Assembly: GCF_030718995.1 (NCBI RefSeq)
Contig: NZ_CP132204.1
Coordinates: 1,798,001 to 1,862,000 of the forward strand
DNA length: 64,000 nt
Origin: Arthrobacter oryzae
GTDB taxonomy: Bacteria > Actinomycetota > Actinomycetes > Actinomycetales > Micrococcaceae
Reading direction: 5' to 3'
Shown: piece by piece, positions 8,341 through 16,928 of the stretch
Layout of the letters: every line of letters starts with the position of its first letter
Numbering within the stretch: the first letter of the stretch is position 1
Made by a program: the position numbers and the translations under genes
The notes under the pieces: generated by a model
The model's database searches: none
What the model saw: the letters and a program-made list of their open reading frames with translations, nothing else
Told to the model about the DNA's origin: nothing

Positions 8341-8772
8341 ATGGAGTCCATAGAAGCGCTGTTCGTGGGGGTACCCGCGATGTTCCTGGTGGTGGGGGTG
8401 CTCATCACGGGGTTCTCCCTGGCGGGCTCATTCCGGCGGCGGTACGCACAACGCGGCTGGGTGCCGGTTCAGGCCACAGTGACCGGGAACCTGCACGGGA
8501 AAGACGGTCCCGCCAGCAATGGCCAGCACCGCTTTGCCCCGTCCTACGAGTTCCCGGACTCCCACGGCCGGCGGTGGCTTGGCCAGTCAGACATCTACGG
8601 TGCGGACCAGGAAATCATCGGCACCCGGATCCCGGTGCTCTACAACCCGGCGAACCCCGCTGAATCGACGCGCCCCGTCTTTGTCGTCTCGAAGGGCAGC
8701 CTCTCGGTGGGCCTTATCCTCGCCGCCTTCGGAGCCGGCGGAACGGCGATGTTCACCGCAGTGTTCCTCTAG
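8341..8772 (+). CDS. DUF3592-type membrane protein, copy 2
   Basis: A 143-residue paralog of the preceding protein, with the same order of parts: an N-terminal helix (VPAMFLVVGVLITGFSLAGS), GWVPVQATVTGNLHG, a FAPSYEFPDSHGRRW strand segment, IPVLYNPANPAESTRPVFV and a C-terminal helix. Start ATG 8341 lies just after the stop of copy 1, indicating coupled translation. Both probably arose by tandem duplication. The function is unknown. Confidence 0.75.
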   Translation: MESIEALFVGVPAMFLVVGVLITGFSLAGSFRRRYAQRGWVPVQATVTGNLHGKDGPASNGQHRFAPSYEFPDSHGRRWLGQSDIYGADQEIIGTRIPVLYNPANPAESTRPVFVVSKGSLSVGLILAAFGAGGTAMFTAVFL

Positions 8773-8845
8773 CCGGGGCCTGGCTCGCCCCGACGCCGTT
8801 CCCGGCCCTTTCGTGGCCGGGAATGATCCACACGAAGTGACTCTG

Positions 8846-8873
8846 TTGCATGTTGTCCGCCGGACGGGATAAT
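8846..8873 (+). promoter_or_regulatory. Promoter of the glycine-riboswitch operon
   Basis: TTGCAT (8846-8851) and GATAAT (8868-8873) are 16 bases apart, a good sigma-70 pair. Transcription would begin near 8880, giving a leader that contains the whole tandem riboswitch. Confidence 0.6.
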
Positions 8874-8910
8874 GTGTGAGCCGTGTCACCGACAGGTGGC
8901 ACACGCTTTT

Positions 8911-9108
8911 GATCTGCGGCGGGAGAGTCCTGCCGGTACGTTCAGCAGGCGCCGTAGGAGCAAATCCTCCCCAGGAATCTCTCAGGCCCACGTACCGCCG
9001 CGGCGAGGCAACTCTGGAAAGTAGTCCGGTCTCCGGGCTCACCGACGGTGCAAGCGGCACTCTGTAACAGCAGGGTCCGCGGAAACTCTCAGGTCAGATA
9101 CAGAGCGG
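8911..9108 (+). ncRNA. Tandem glycine riboswitch
   Basis: Two glycine aptamers are recognisable in series. The first has GGCGGGAGAGTCCTGCCGG (8917-8935), CGCCGTAGGAGCAA (8950-8963) and AATCTCTCAGGCCCA (8976-8990). The second runs from ACTCTGGAAAGTAG (9011) through ACCGACGGTGCAAG and GGAAACTCTCAGG to the closing ATACAGAG near 9105. Conserved elements are the GGGAGAG, the G(T)AGGAGCAA or ACGGTGCAAG internal loop and CTCTCAGG. In this class, two-aptamer forms turn genes on when glycine is abundant. The first gene downstream is sdaA. Confidence 0.9.
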
Positions 9109-9126
9109 GGAGGAACCCGAATCATC

Positions 9127-9143
9127 GTGGCACCCTGTGCCAC
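9127..9143 (+). promoter_or_regulatory. Hairpin in the riboswitch expression platform
   Basis: GTGGCAC-CCT-GTGCCAC is a perfect 7-base stem with a 3-base loop, 20 bases beyond the second aptamer. No T tract follows, so it is probably not a classical terminator; it may be part of the switch or a ribosome-access element. Confidence 0.45.
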
Positions 9144-9227
9144 CTGAAATATGGAGTTCCTCGTGACCGTTCAGTTGTTCCCCAAAACCCCCGCCCCGCT
9201 GCGCCCGGGCACCTAAGGACCCCGGCT

Positions 9228-10664
9228 ATGGCTGTTGGTGTCTTTGATCTTTTTTCCATCGGAATCGGACCGTCGAGTTCGCATACGGTGGGTCCGATGC
9301 GTGCTGCCGCGGTGTTCGCCGAGGAGTTGAAGGCGTCCGGTGACCTGGACCGGGTGGCGTCGCTGCGGGTGGACCTGTACGGCTCGCTGGCTGCGACCGG
9401 GCACGGGCACGGGACGATGACGGCCATCCTGCTGGGGTTGGAGGGCTACCATCCGGAGAAGATCCTGCCGGCGGAGGTGGAGGAGCGGCTGGCGGCGATC
9501 GCGGAGACCGGGGAACTGCAGCTGGCCGGCGCCGGTGACGGGCAGGGTGTGGCGTTGCCGTACGGGGTGAAGGACATGGTGCTGCGGCCGTTGACGATCC
9601 TGCCGCGGCACACGAACGGGATGACGTTCACGGTCACTGACGGTGCCGGGGAGGTCCTGCACCAGGCGACGTTCTTCTCGGTGGGCGGCGGGTTTATTGT
9701 TCGTGAGGGCGAGGAGGACGCGGCCCGGCAGGAGCTGGAGGAGTCCAAGAAGGAGCTGCCGCTGCCGTTCCGGACCGCTGCGGAGTTGCTGGGCCGGTGC
9801 CAGTCCAAGGGCCTGTCCATCGGGGAGATCATGTTCGTCAACGAACGCGCGTCCCGGTCCGAGGAGGAGATCCGCGAGGGGCTGCTGCACATCTACTCCG
9901 TGATGGAGGAGTGCGTCGCGGTGTCGCTGAAGCGTGAGGGGCTGCTGCCGGGCGGGTTGAAGGTCCGCCGTCGGGCCCCGGACTGGCACGAACGGCTGAT
10001 GAAGGAGACCCGGGACCAGGATCCCCAGGATCCGGAGTACCGGGATCCGAAGTACTGGCAGGAATGGGTCAACTTGATCGCCCTGGCGGTGAACGAGGAG
10101 AACGCCTCGGGTGGCCGGGTGGTCACCGCGCCGACGAACGGGGCGGCCGGGATCATCCCGGCGGTGCTGTATTACGCCCTGCATTTCGCGCCGGGCATGG
10201 ACAAGGCGACGCAGGCGGACCGCGAGGACGTGGTGGTGAAGTTCCTGCTGGCCGCCGCCGCCATTGGTGTGCTCTACAAGGAGCAGGCGTCGATTTCGGG
10301 TGCCGAGGTGGGTTGCCAGGGCGAGGTGGGCTCGGCGTCCTCGATGGCCGCTGCCGGTCTGGCCGAGGTGATGGGCGGGACGCCGCAGCAGGTGGAGAAC
10401 GCGGCGGAGATCGCGATGGAACACAACCTGGGGCTGACGTGTGATCCGATCGGCGGTCTGGTGCAGATCCCCTGCATCGAGCGGAACGCGATCGCGGCCG
10501 CGAAGGCCATCAATGCCGCGAAGATGGCGCTCTGGGGTGACGGGACGCACCGGGTGTCCCTGGACGAGGTGATCGTGACCATGCGTGAGACCGGCAAGGA
10601 CATGTCCTCCAAATACAAGGAAACGGCCATGGGCGGCCTCGCCGTCAACGTCGTCGAATGCTGA
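9228..10664 (+). CDS. sdaA: L-serine ammonia-lyase (iron-sulfur, single chain)
   Basis: A 478-residue SdaA-type L-serine dehydratase converting L-serine to pyruvate and ammonia. The N-terminal beta domain begins [20 protein letters not shown], and the C-terminal alpha domain holds the [4Fe-4S] ligands Cys363 (VGCQGEVGS), Cys405 (LTCDPIGG) and Cys416 (QIPCIERN). Start ATG 9228 follows TAAGGACC. Codon use in most of the gene is G-ending, unlike the C-ending use of lipA and later genes. It is first in the glycine-riboswitch operon, so glycine, probably converted to serine by GlyA, would induce its own breakdown to pyruvate. Confidence 0.95.
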   Translation: MAVGVFDLFSIGIGPSSSHTVGPMRAAAVFAEELKASGDLDRVASLRVDLYGSLAATGHGHGTMTAILLGLEGYHPEKILPAEVEERLAAIAETGELQLAGAGDGQGVALPYGVKDMVLRPLTILPRHTNGMTFTVTDGAGEVLHQATFFSVGGGFIVREGEEDAARQELEESKKELPLPFRTAAELLGRCQSKGLSIGEIMFVNERASRSEEEIREGLLHIYSVMEECVAVSLKREGLLPGGLKVRRRAPDWHERLMKETRDQDPQDPEYRDPKYWQEWVNLIALAVNEENASGGRVVTAPTNGAAGIIPAVLYYALHFAPGMDKATQADREDVVVKFLLAAAAIGVLYKEQASISGAEVGCQGEVGSASSMAAAGLAEVMGGTPQQVENAAEIAMEHNLGLTCDPIGGLVQIPCIERNAIAAAKAINAAKMALWGDGTHRVSLDEVIVTMRETGKDMSSKYKETAMGGLAVNVVEC

Positions 10665-10689
10665 GCCGAATGTTGAAGGAAAGAGAACT

Positions 10690-11697
10690 ATGACACTGGC
10701 ACCAGAAGGCCGGAAGATGCTGCGTATCGAGCAGCGCAACGCGGCCACACCGGTGGAGCGTAAGCCGGAGTGGATCAAGGCCAAGGTCCAGATGGGCCCG
10801 GAGTTCGTCCAGCTCAAGAACCTGGTGAAGAAGGAAGGCCTTCACACCGTGTGTGAGGAGGCCGGCTGCCCGAACATCTTCGAGTGCTGGGAAGACAAGG
10901 AAGCCACGTTCCTGATCGGCGGTTCCGAGTGCACCCGGCGCTGTGATTTCTGCCAGATCGATACCGGCAAGCCCTCCCCGGTGGACATGTTCGAACCCAC
11001 CAAGGTGGCCCGCTCGGTCCAAGCCATGCAGCTGCGCTACGCCACCGTGACCGGCGTGGCCCGCGACGACCTGGCCGACGAAGGTGTCTGGCTCTACGCC
11101 GAAACCGTCCGGAAGATCCACGAACTGAACCCGGGCACCGGCGTCGAACTGCTGATCCCGGACTTCTCCGGCAAACCCGAGCACATCGCCGCGATCTGCG
11201 ACTCCAGGCCCGAGGTCTTCGCGCACAACGTCGAAACGGTCCCGCGGATCTTCAAGCGCATCCGCCCCGCGTTCCGGTACGAGCGGTCCCTGGATGTGAT
11301 CACGCAGGGCCGGAACCTGGGCATGGTCACCAAGTCCAACCTGATCCTGGGCATGGGCGAAACCCGAGAGGAAATCTCCGAGGCCCTGCGCGACCTGCAC
11401 CAGGCCGGCTGCGACCTGATCACCATCACCCAGTACCTGCGCCCCTCCGAACGGCACCTGCCGGTGGACCGCTGGGTCAAGCCGCAGGAATTCGTGGACC
11501 TCGCCACCGAGGCCGAGGAAATCGGCTTCCTCGGCGTCATGTCCGGCCCGCTGGTCCGCTCTTCCTACCGTGCCGGCCGGCTCTGGGCCACCGCGATGCG
11601 CAAGAAGGGCTGGGAAATCCCGGCCGAACTCGCCCACATCGAGTCCTCCGGCAGCACCCGCCAGGAAGCCAGCTCCCTCATCGCAGCACAGCGCTGA
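10690..11697 (+). CDS. lipA: Lipoyl synthase
   Basis: A 335-residue radical-SAM enzyme that inserts two sulfurs into protein-bound octanoyl groups. The auxiliary cluster motif [12 protein letters not shown] (Cys55, Cys60, Cys66) and the radical-SAM motif CTRRCDFC (Cys81, Cys85, Cys88) are intact, as is the C-terminal RSSYRAG, whose Ser is a cluster ligand in LipA. ATG 10690 follows GAAGGAAAGAG, 25 bases after sdaA. LipB is not adjacent. The placement in a glycine-responsive operon suggests that it supplies lipoate for GcvH of the glycine cleavage system. Confidence 0.95.
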   Translation: MTLAPEGRKMLRIEQRNAATPVERKPEWIKAKVQMGPEFVQLKNLVKKEGLHTVCEEAGCPNIFECWEDKEATFLIGGSECTRRCDFCQIDTGKPSPVDMFEPTKVARSVQAMQLRYATVTGVARDDLADEGVWLYAETVRKIHELNPGTGVELLIPDFSGKPEHIAAICDSRPEVFAHNVETVPRIFKRIRPAFRYERSLDVITQGRNLGMVTKSNLILGMGETREEISEALRDLHQAGCDLITITQYLRPSERHLPVDRWVKPQEFVDLATEAEEIGFLGVMSGPLVRSSYRAGRLWATAMRKKGWEIPAELAHIESSGSTRQEASSLIAAQR

Positions 11698-11727
11698 GAA
11701 CAACGGATTGAGAACCAGAGAGGACCA

Positions 11728-12564
11728 ATGATGTTCCCCACCAGAATCGAGATCATCCCTTCCGAGGGAATCGTTGACCTCGTCCGGGCGCACGTGCCCG
11801 TGACCACAACGCTCACCGTCACGTGCCTGCCCCACCACGGCATCGAGCGGACCATGCGTGCCGCCGTGCAGCTGGGTGTGCTCGGCTACAACGTCGTCCC
11901 GCACCTCGCCGCGCGGAGCGTGCATGACCGCGCAGAGCTCACCGGAATCCTCCGCGACTGCAACGTGGCCGGCATCCGGGAAGTGTTCGTGATCGGCGGA
12001 GACCGGAAGCAGCAGGCCGGCCAGTACGGGTCCGCCCTTCCGCTGCTGGAAGACATCGCGCAGTACTCCGGCGGCATGATGCGGGCGGGTGTTGCCGGTT
12101 ACCCGGAGGGCCATCCGGGCGTTGGCCCGGTGGACCTGCTGGATGCCCTGCTGGCCAAGCAGCACCTGGCCTCGCATGTCGTCACGCAAATGTGCTTCTC
12201 CCCGTCGAGAATCCTCGATTACGCGGCGCTCCTGCGCCGCGAAGGGGTGCTGCTGCCCGTCTGGGCCGGCGTGGCGGGGTCCGTCCCCCGGACCAAGCTG
12301 GTCGCCCTGGCGGCGCAGATCGGCGTCGGAAGTTCGCTGAAGTTCCTCAGCCGCAAGGGTCCGCTGGCGCGCAAGCTCCTCAGCGGTGACCGCTATTCGC
12401 CGCAAACCCTGGTGGCCGGGCTGGAAAGCCAGCCGGGAAACATCGCAGGCATCCATCTCTACAGCTTCAACAACCTTGATCCGGTCCCCGGCGGGCCGGA
12501 TCAGGCGTCAACGTCCGCAGCACTCCAGTCCGCTTTGATCCGAGGAACAGCACGTGACAACTAA
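11728..12564 (+). CDS. MetF-like methylenetetrahydrofolate reductase family protein
   Basis: A 278-residue TIM-barrel protein of the methylenetetrahydrofolate reductase superfamily. It has a variant N-terminus (RIEIIPSEG, Glu at about 9), LTVTCLPHHG in place of the usual HxTC strand, REVFVIGGDRKQ in place of LRGD, a substrate-region GYPEGHPG and QMCFSP, and a C-terminal GIHLYSFNN. It likely uses folate-bound one-carbon units, but the divergence means that reduction to methyl-THF is not assured; a role in one-carbon overflow from glycine is an inference from the operon. Start ATG 11728 follows AGAGAGGACC; its end overlaps cycA by 11 bases. Confidence 0.75.
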   Translation: MMFPTRIEIIPSEGIVDLVRAHVPVTTTLTVTCLPHHGIERTMRAAVQLGVLGYNVVPHLAARSVHDRAELTGILRDCNVAGIREVFVIGGDRKQQAGQYGSALPLLEDIAQYSGGMMRAGVAGYPEGHPGVGPVDLLDALLAKQHLASHVVTQMCFSPSRILDYAALLRREGVLLPVWAGVAGSVPRTKLVALAAQIGVGSSLKFLSRKGPLARKLLSGDRYSPQTLVAGLESQPGNIAGIHLYSFNNLDPVPGGPDQASTSAALQSALIRGTARDN

Positions 12565-14026
12565 GACCCTGACTTCCCACCAGGAGCCGCACCTTGAGCG
12601 GCAGCTGAGCAACCGGCACATCCAGCTGATCGCCATTGGCGGCGCCATCGGCACCGGCCTCTTCATGGGTTCCGGAAAGACCATCTCGGCGGCCGGGCCG
12701 TCCGTCATCTTCGTGTACATGATCATCGGCTTCATGCTGTTCTTCGTGATGCGGGCCATGGGCGAACTCCTGCTGTCCAACCTGAACTACAAGTCCTTCA
12801 GCGACTTTGCCGCGGACCTCCTGGGCCCCTGGGCCGGCTTCTTCACCGGCTGGACGTACTGGTTCTGCTGGGTGATCACCGGGATCGCGGACGTCATTGC
12901 CATTGCCGGCTACTCGAAGGAACTCTGGCCGGGGCTGCCGCTGTGGATCCCGGGCCTGGCCACCGTGGCCATCCTCCTGCTCCTCAACCTTGTGACGGTG
13001 AAGGCGTTCGGCGAGACCGAGTTCTGGTTCGCGCTGATCAAGATCATCGCCATTGCGGCGCTGATCATCGTGGGCATGTTCATGATTTTCACCGGTTTCC
13101 AGTCCGACGCCGGCCCTGCCACCTTCTCGAACCTGTGGAGCCACGGCGGCTTCTTCCCCAACGAATTCATGGGCTTTGTGGCCGGCTTCCAGATCGCCGT
13201 GTTCGCCTTTGTGGGAATCGAACTGGTGGGCACTACGGCCGCGGAAGCCAAGGACCCGGAGAAGAACCTGCCCAAGGCCATCAACTCCATCCCCATCCGT
13301 GTGCTGCTCTTCTACGTGGGCGCCCTCATCATCCTGATGTCCGTCACCCCGTGGACCCAGTTCCAGGCCGGCCACAGCCCGTTCATCGCCATGTTCTCCC
13401 TGGCCGGACTGGGCGCCGCCGCCACCGTGGTGAACCTGGTGGTGCTCAGCTCGGCCATGTCCTCGGCCAACTCCGGCATCTACTCAACGTCGCGCATGGT
13501 CTACGGCCTGGCCCAGGAGGGCGACGCCCCGTCAGTGTTCAGCAGCCTGTCCCGCCGCAAGGTCCCGCAGAATGCGCTGTTCCTCTCCTGCGTCCTGCTG
13601 CTCTCCGGCGTGGTGCTGATGTACGCGGGCTCGGACATCGGCAAGGCCTTCGACATGGTGACCACCGTGTCCGCCGTCTGCTTCGTGTTTGTGTGGTCAA
13701 TCATCCTGGCCAGCTACCTCGCCTTCCGCAGGCGCCGCCCGCAGCTGCACGAGGCGTCCAGGTACCGGATGCCCGGCGGCGTCCCCATGGTCTGGGTGGT
13801 ATTCGCCTTCTTTGCCTTCGTGCTGTGGGCGCTGACCACGCAGCCGGATACCCTGCTGGCGCTGCTGGTGACTCCGGTGTGGTTCATCCTGCTCGGCGCC
13901 GCCTGGCTGGTACTGCGCAGCCGGCCCGCGCACCTGGCCCGTTACGCCACGTTCCAGGCCGAACTCGCCCAGGACATGGAGCCCGGAACGGCCCTCACCC
14001 GCGAACTGCGAGACGCAAAGAAATGA
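12554..14026 (+). CDS. cycA: D-serine/D-alanine/glycine-type amino acid permease
   Basis: A 490-residue APC-superfamily proton symporter with twelve predicted membrane segments. The N-terminal LERQLSNRHIQLIAIGGAIG and GTGLFMGSGKTI, and VGTTAAEAKDPEKNLPKAIN, are typical of CycA and its close relatives. It should import glycine, and possibly D-serine, D-alanine or D-cycloserine. The start is GTG 12554, overlapping the MetF-like gene by 11 bases; the end overlaps purU by 4. Its place after a glycine riboswitch makes glycine the likely substrate. Confidence 0.85.
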   Translation: MTTKTLTSHQEPHLERQLSNRHIQLIAIGGAIGTGLFMGSGKTISAAGPSVIFVYMIIGFMLFFVMRAMGELLLSNLNYKSFSDFAADLLGPWAGFFTGWTYWFCWVITGIADVIAIAGYSKELWPGLPLWIPGLATVAILLLLNLVTVKAFGETEFWFALIKIIAIAALIIVGMFMIFTGFQSDAGPATFSNLWSHGGFFPNEFMGFVAGFQIAVFAFVGIELVGTTAAEAKDPEKNLPKAINSIPIRVLLFYVGALIILMSVTPWTQFQAGHSPFIAMFSLAGLGAAATVVNLVVLSSAMSSANSGIYSTSRMVYGLAQEGDAPSVFSSLSRRKVPQNALFLSCVLLLSGVVLMYAGSDIGKAFDMVTTVSAVCFVFVWSIILASYLAFRRRRPQLHEASRYRMPGGVPMVWVVFAFFAFVLWALTTQPDTLLALLVTPVWFILLGAAWLVLRSRPAHLARYATFQAELAQDMEPGTALTRELRDAKK

Positions 14027-14880
14027 GCACATCCGAGCACGTCCTGACCCTCGACTGTGCCGAATCTCCGGGCATTGTCCACGCAATTTCGGGATTCCTG
14101 CTGGACCACGGCTGCGACATCATCGACAACAAGCAGTACGGGGACCGCCAAGAGGGACACTTCTTCATGCGCGTCCACTTCGCCTCCGCGCCGGAGGCCT
14201 ACAGCACCGAGGAGCTGCGCCGGGACTTCACGTCACTGGCGCACAAATGGCAGATGAACTGGCAGCTGGAGCCGCACGGCCGTAAACGCCGCGTCCTGGT
14301 GATGGTGTCCAAAATGGGCCATTGCCTCAACGACCTGCTCTTCCGGGCTCGCACCGGGGATTTCCCGGTGGAGATCGTCGCCGTCGTCTCCAACCACCGC
14401 GAGCAGGAGGACCTGGTGCGGTGGCACGGCATCCCGTTTTTCCACCTCCCGGTCACGAACGATACAAAGCCGGACGCGGAAGCGCGCCTGATGGAGCTCG
14501 TCGACGCCTTTGACGTGGAACTCGTGGTGCTGGCCCGTTACATGCAGGTCCTGAGTGACGAGCTCTCAGCCAAGCTGGCCGGACGGACCATCAACATCCA
14601 CCACTCGTTCCTGCCCAGCTTCAAGGGTGCCAAGCCCTACCACCAGGCCTACGAACGCGGCGTCAAGACCGTGGGTGCTACCGCCCATTACGTCAACGCG
14701 GAACTCGACGAGGGCCCGATCATCTCGCAGCAGGTGATCGACGTGGACCACACTTACACCGCGGAAGACCTGGTGGCCGTTGGCCGGGACGCTGAATGCG
14801 CCGCGCTGCGCAACGCCGTGCGCTGGCACTGCGAAGGCAGGGTCCTGCTGCTCGGCAACCGCACGGTGATTTTGCGGTAG
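14023..14880 (+). CDS. purU: Formyltetrahydrofolate deformylase
   Basis: A 285-residue PurU that hydrolyses 10-formyl-THF to formate and THF. It has an N-terminal ACT domain (residues 1-80, LTLDCAESPGIVHAISGFLL) and a C-terminal formyltransferase-fold domain with INIHHSFLPSFKGAKPYHQA (Asn and His of the active site) and ELDEGPIISQ (Asp). The ATGA overlap couples it to cycA. As last gene of the operon it can release THF when glycine cleavage loads the folate pool with one-carbon units. Confidence 0.95.
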   Translation: MSTSEHVLTLDCAESPGIVHAISGFLLDHGCDIIDNKQYGDRQEGHFFMRVHFASAPEAYSTEELRRDFTSLAHKWQMNWQLEPHGRKRRVLVMVSKMGHCLNDLLFRARTGDFPVEIVAVVSNHREQEDLVRWHGIPFFHLPVTNDTKPDAEARLMELVDAFDVELVVLARYMQVLSDELSAKLAGRTINIHHSFLPSFKGAKPYHQAYERGVKTVGATAHYVNAELDEGPIISQQVIDVDHTYTAEDLVAVGRDAECAALRNAVRWHCEGRVLLLGNRTVILR

Positions 14881-14898
14881 CACCGTTTCCTGAGAAGT

Positions 14899-14942
14899 AC
14901 GACGTCGGCGGGTCACCCACGAGGGTGGCCCGCCGACGTCGT
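14899..14942 (+). terminator. Terminator of the glycine operon
   Basis: A 20-base stem with a single G-T wobble and an ACGA loop begins 19 bases after the purU stop, with arms 14899-14918 and 14923-14942. It is followed by GCTTTACT. It is one of the strongest hairpins in the window. Confidence 0.8.
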
Positions 14943-15069
14943 GCTTTACTCTTCACTCGACGACGCCGTGACGTCCGCCTCGTTCGCCTCTGTGGGGGAA
15001 TGCCGGGACCCCGGAGGGCCTTGTACTAACCGGGCGCCGACTACCGGTTTGCCTCTCGAGAGGACCCCT

Positions 15070-15342
15070 TTGCCTACTTTTATTCCGTTCACCGTTTGCG
15101 CCACTGTCCGCGAAGACCACAAGCGCTCTTTCCGCACGGACATTGAGCGTCTCACCTCCAGCCATCGCGGATGGGCGCCGCTGGACGTGGTGAAGTCCAC
15201 CAACACGCAGGCGTTTCTGCGGGGAGCGGTGCCGAACGGCGCCCACACTGCCACGGATGCCAGCCTGGCCCGCTATCTCCAGGAGCGGCTGGTGGCCGAC
15301 AGCGACATCCACTTGGATCTCACCGTCAGTATGGAGCGGTAA
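15070..15342 (+). CDS. Hypothetical protein, 90 aa
   Basis: A small protein that I do not recognise, starting at TTG 15070 after CGAGAGGAC. It has a charged alpha/beta-type sequence (PFTVCATVREDHKRSFRTD, APLDVVKSTNTQAFLRGAVP, YLQERLVADSDIHLDLTV). Continuous reading extends to ATG 14941, but that start lies in the preceding terminator and lacks a ribosome binding site. The ribosome binding site lies within a perfect 12-base palindrome (15052-15063, CCTCTCGAGAGG). It precedes the transglycosylase gene by 50 bases. Confidence 0.45.
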   Translation: MPTFIPFTVCATVREDHKRSFRTDIERLTSSHRGWAPLDVVKSTNTQAFLRGAVPNGAHTATDASLARYLQERLVADSDIHLDLTVSMER

Positions 15343-15392
15343 GTTATACCCGGCTGACTAATAACACGCCGGAAACGAGAACCACCAAGTCC

Positions 15393-16136
15393 ATGCTCCG
15401 ACTCAAACGCCTTGCGGTCTTCTGCCTGTTCGCGACCTGCGTCATCAGCGGGCTCCTGTTCTGGGCGCTCGGCCAGTCCGGCGCGGCCGGGCTGCGGGGC
15501 CAGGCGCCACCGCCGCAAGCTGGCGCGAAACTCGCTGCACTCCCGGATTTCAGCGCCCGCGCCGTGGACATTACCGACAGCCCGGTGGATCCGGAATGGC
15601 TGGCCAGGACGGCGAAACAGACCGGCATACCTGCCAGGGCGCTGCAGGCCTATGCAGCCGCCGCGGAGCTCGCCAACACCGACACCCCCGCGTGCCGGGT
15701 CGGATGGAATACCGTGGCCGCCATCGGCTTTGTGGAGTCCGGACACGGGAGCCATGGAGGCGGGACTCTGTCCGGCACCGGGCAGTCGAGCGGGCCGATC
15801 ATCGGGCCAAGCCTCGATGGCGGCGGGTTCGCCGCCATCCCCGACACGGACGACGGCGTCCTCGACGGCGACGCTGTCTGGGACCGCGCCGTGGGACCCA
15901 TGCAGTTCATTCCCACCACGTGGGACCTGGCAGGGCGGGACGGGAACGGAGACGGAATCGCCGACCCGCTGAACATCGACGATGCCGCACTCAGCGCCGC
16001 CTCGTACCTGTGCCGGGGCGGCCGTGACCTCACCACCGCCGGGGGATGGAGCGACGCAGTGCTCTCCTACAACCAGTCCGATAACTACCTGCGGCAGGTG
16101 CGCGACCAGGCCAACGAGTATGCGGCGCTGCCCTGA
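15393..16136 (+). CDS. Lytic murein transglycosylase
   Basis: A 247-residue exported or membrane-anchored protein. An N-terminal hydrophobic segment (LAVFCLFATCVISGLLFWAL, about residues 7-26) is followed by an SLT-type domain. The catalytic Glu is in AIGFVESGHGSHGG, and VGPMQFIPTTW plus VLSYNQSDNY are the other family motifs. It cleaves peptidoglycan strands with formation of anhydro-muramyl ends. In actinobacteria such proteins often take part in cell wall turnover or resuscitation. It is about 50 bases after the small hypothetical gene. Confidence 0.85.
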   Translation: MLRLKRLAVFCLFATCVISGLLFWALGQSGAAGLRGQAPPPQAGAKLAALPDFSARAVDITDSPVDPEWLARTAKQTGIPARALQAYAAAAELANTDTPACRVGWNTVAAIGFVESGHGSHGGGTLSGTGQSSGPIIGPSLDGGGFAAIPDTDDGVLDGDAVWDRAVGPMQFIPTTWDLAGRDGNGDGIADPLNIDDAALSAASYLCRGGRDLTTAGGWSDAVLSYNQSDNYLRQVRDQANEYAALP

Positions 16137-16150
16137 GCCGGAAACTCAAG

Positions 16151-16822
16151 CTACTTCTTGTGCTGCCGGCGGACCATTTCGGCGATCCAAATGGGCGCGA
16201 AAGGAGACGTGCAGTTCGGCGGCGTCGGGTAGTCCTTGAGGACCTGCAGGCGTTCACCGATCTCGATGGCACGGGCGCGGTGCCCGGCGTGCTCGATCCC
16301 GATCTGCGCCAGGCAGTTGTTCATCGCCCACTGCAGGCGATCCGGGGCGTCCTTCATCTTCGCCTCAATGACGTCGAGCAGTCCTGCGAGGTCGAGGCCC
16401 TCGGGCTCCTTCGCCACGCGCTCAGCGGTCAATGCCCAGCCGGCACTCGCGACCACCGGATCCGGATCTGCGAACCACGCCAGGCGAAGCTCCTCGGAAT
16501 GCGGGTTCTTCTTCACCACATAATTCACAAGCCAGTCGTGCACCTTGGGGGTGCCCGCCGCGCGCACCATGGCATCCAGCTCGTCACGCTCGAACGCCTT
16601 CGGACGGCAGACCAGGATCGCCAGCAGCTTCGCCGCGGTGTCCTCCGTCTTCCAGAGCTGGAGCGCGAGGTCCTGCTCCGTCTTCAGCCGCTTCGCCAGC
16701 GCGCGGAGCTTGCTGAGGTTCACACCGTGATCATCCCCGTGCTTCTCGTTCACCTCGCGCATCCTCGGATCCTCGAGGGCGGCCAGCTCAGCCATCACCT
16801 CTGCCACTGTCATCCCGGCCAT
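16151..16822 (-). CDS. AlkD-like DNA alkylation repair / HEAT-repeat protein
   Basis: A 223-residue all-helical protein. The sequence (KLRALAKRLKTEQDLALQLW, AILVCRPKAFERDELDAMV, DWLVNYVVKKNPHSEELRLAW, LQWAMNNCLAQIGIEH) matches the HEAT-repeat DNA alkylation repair family, whose members excise bulky or alkylated bases. ATG 16822 follows AGGAGGCTGAA; in-frame sequence continues upstream of it but without a ribosome binding site. It is divergent from a putative antitoxin-type gene. Confidence 0.75.
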   Translation of the reverse strand: MAGMTVAEVMAELAALEDPRMREVNEKHGDDHGVNLSKLRALAKRLKTEQDLALQLWKTEDTAAKLLAILVCRPKAFERDELDAMVRAAGTPKVHDWLVNYVVKKNPHSEELRLAWFADPDPVVASAGWALTAERVAKEPEGLDLAGLLDVIEAKMKDAPDRLQWAMNNCLAQIGIEHAGHRARAIEIGERLQVLKDYPTPPNCTSPFAPIWIAEMVRRQHKK

Positions 16823-16928
16823 TTCAGCCTCCTGTCCATCACGCGTGAGGTTCAGCTTAGTGGGCGTATGGATGACCAGCGCACAGGAGGTCCTGCGGCC
16901 CTGGTACCGGGGAACGCGGGCAAATAGC

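Noticed and set aside
10645..12456. Long open reading frame (603 codons) on the minus strand over lipA and the MetF-like gene
   Set aside because: It is the antisense of two well-supported genes; high GC leaves long stop-free antisense frames, and the translation shows no domain.
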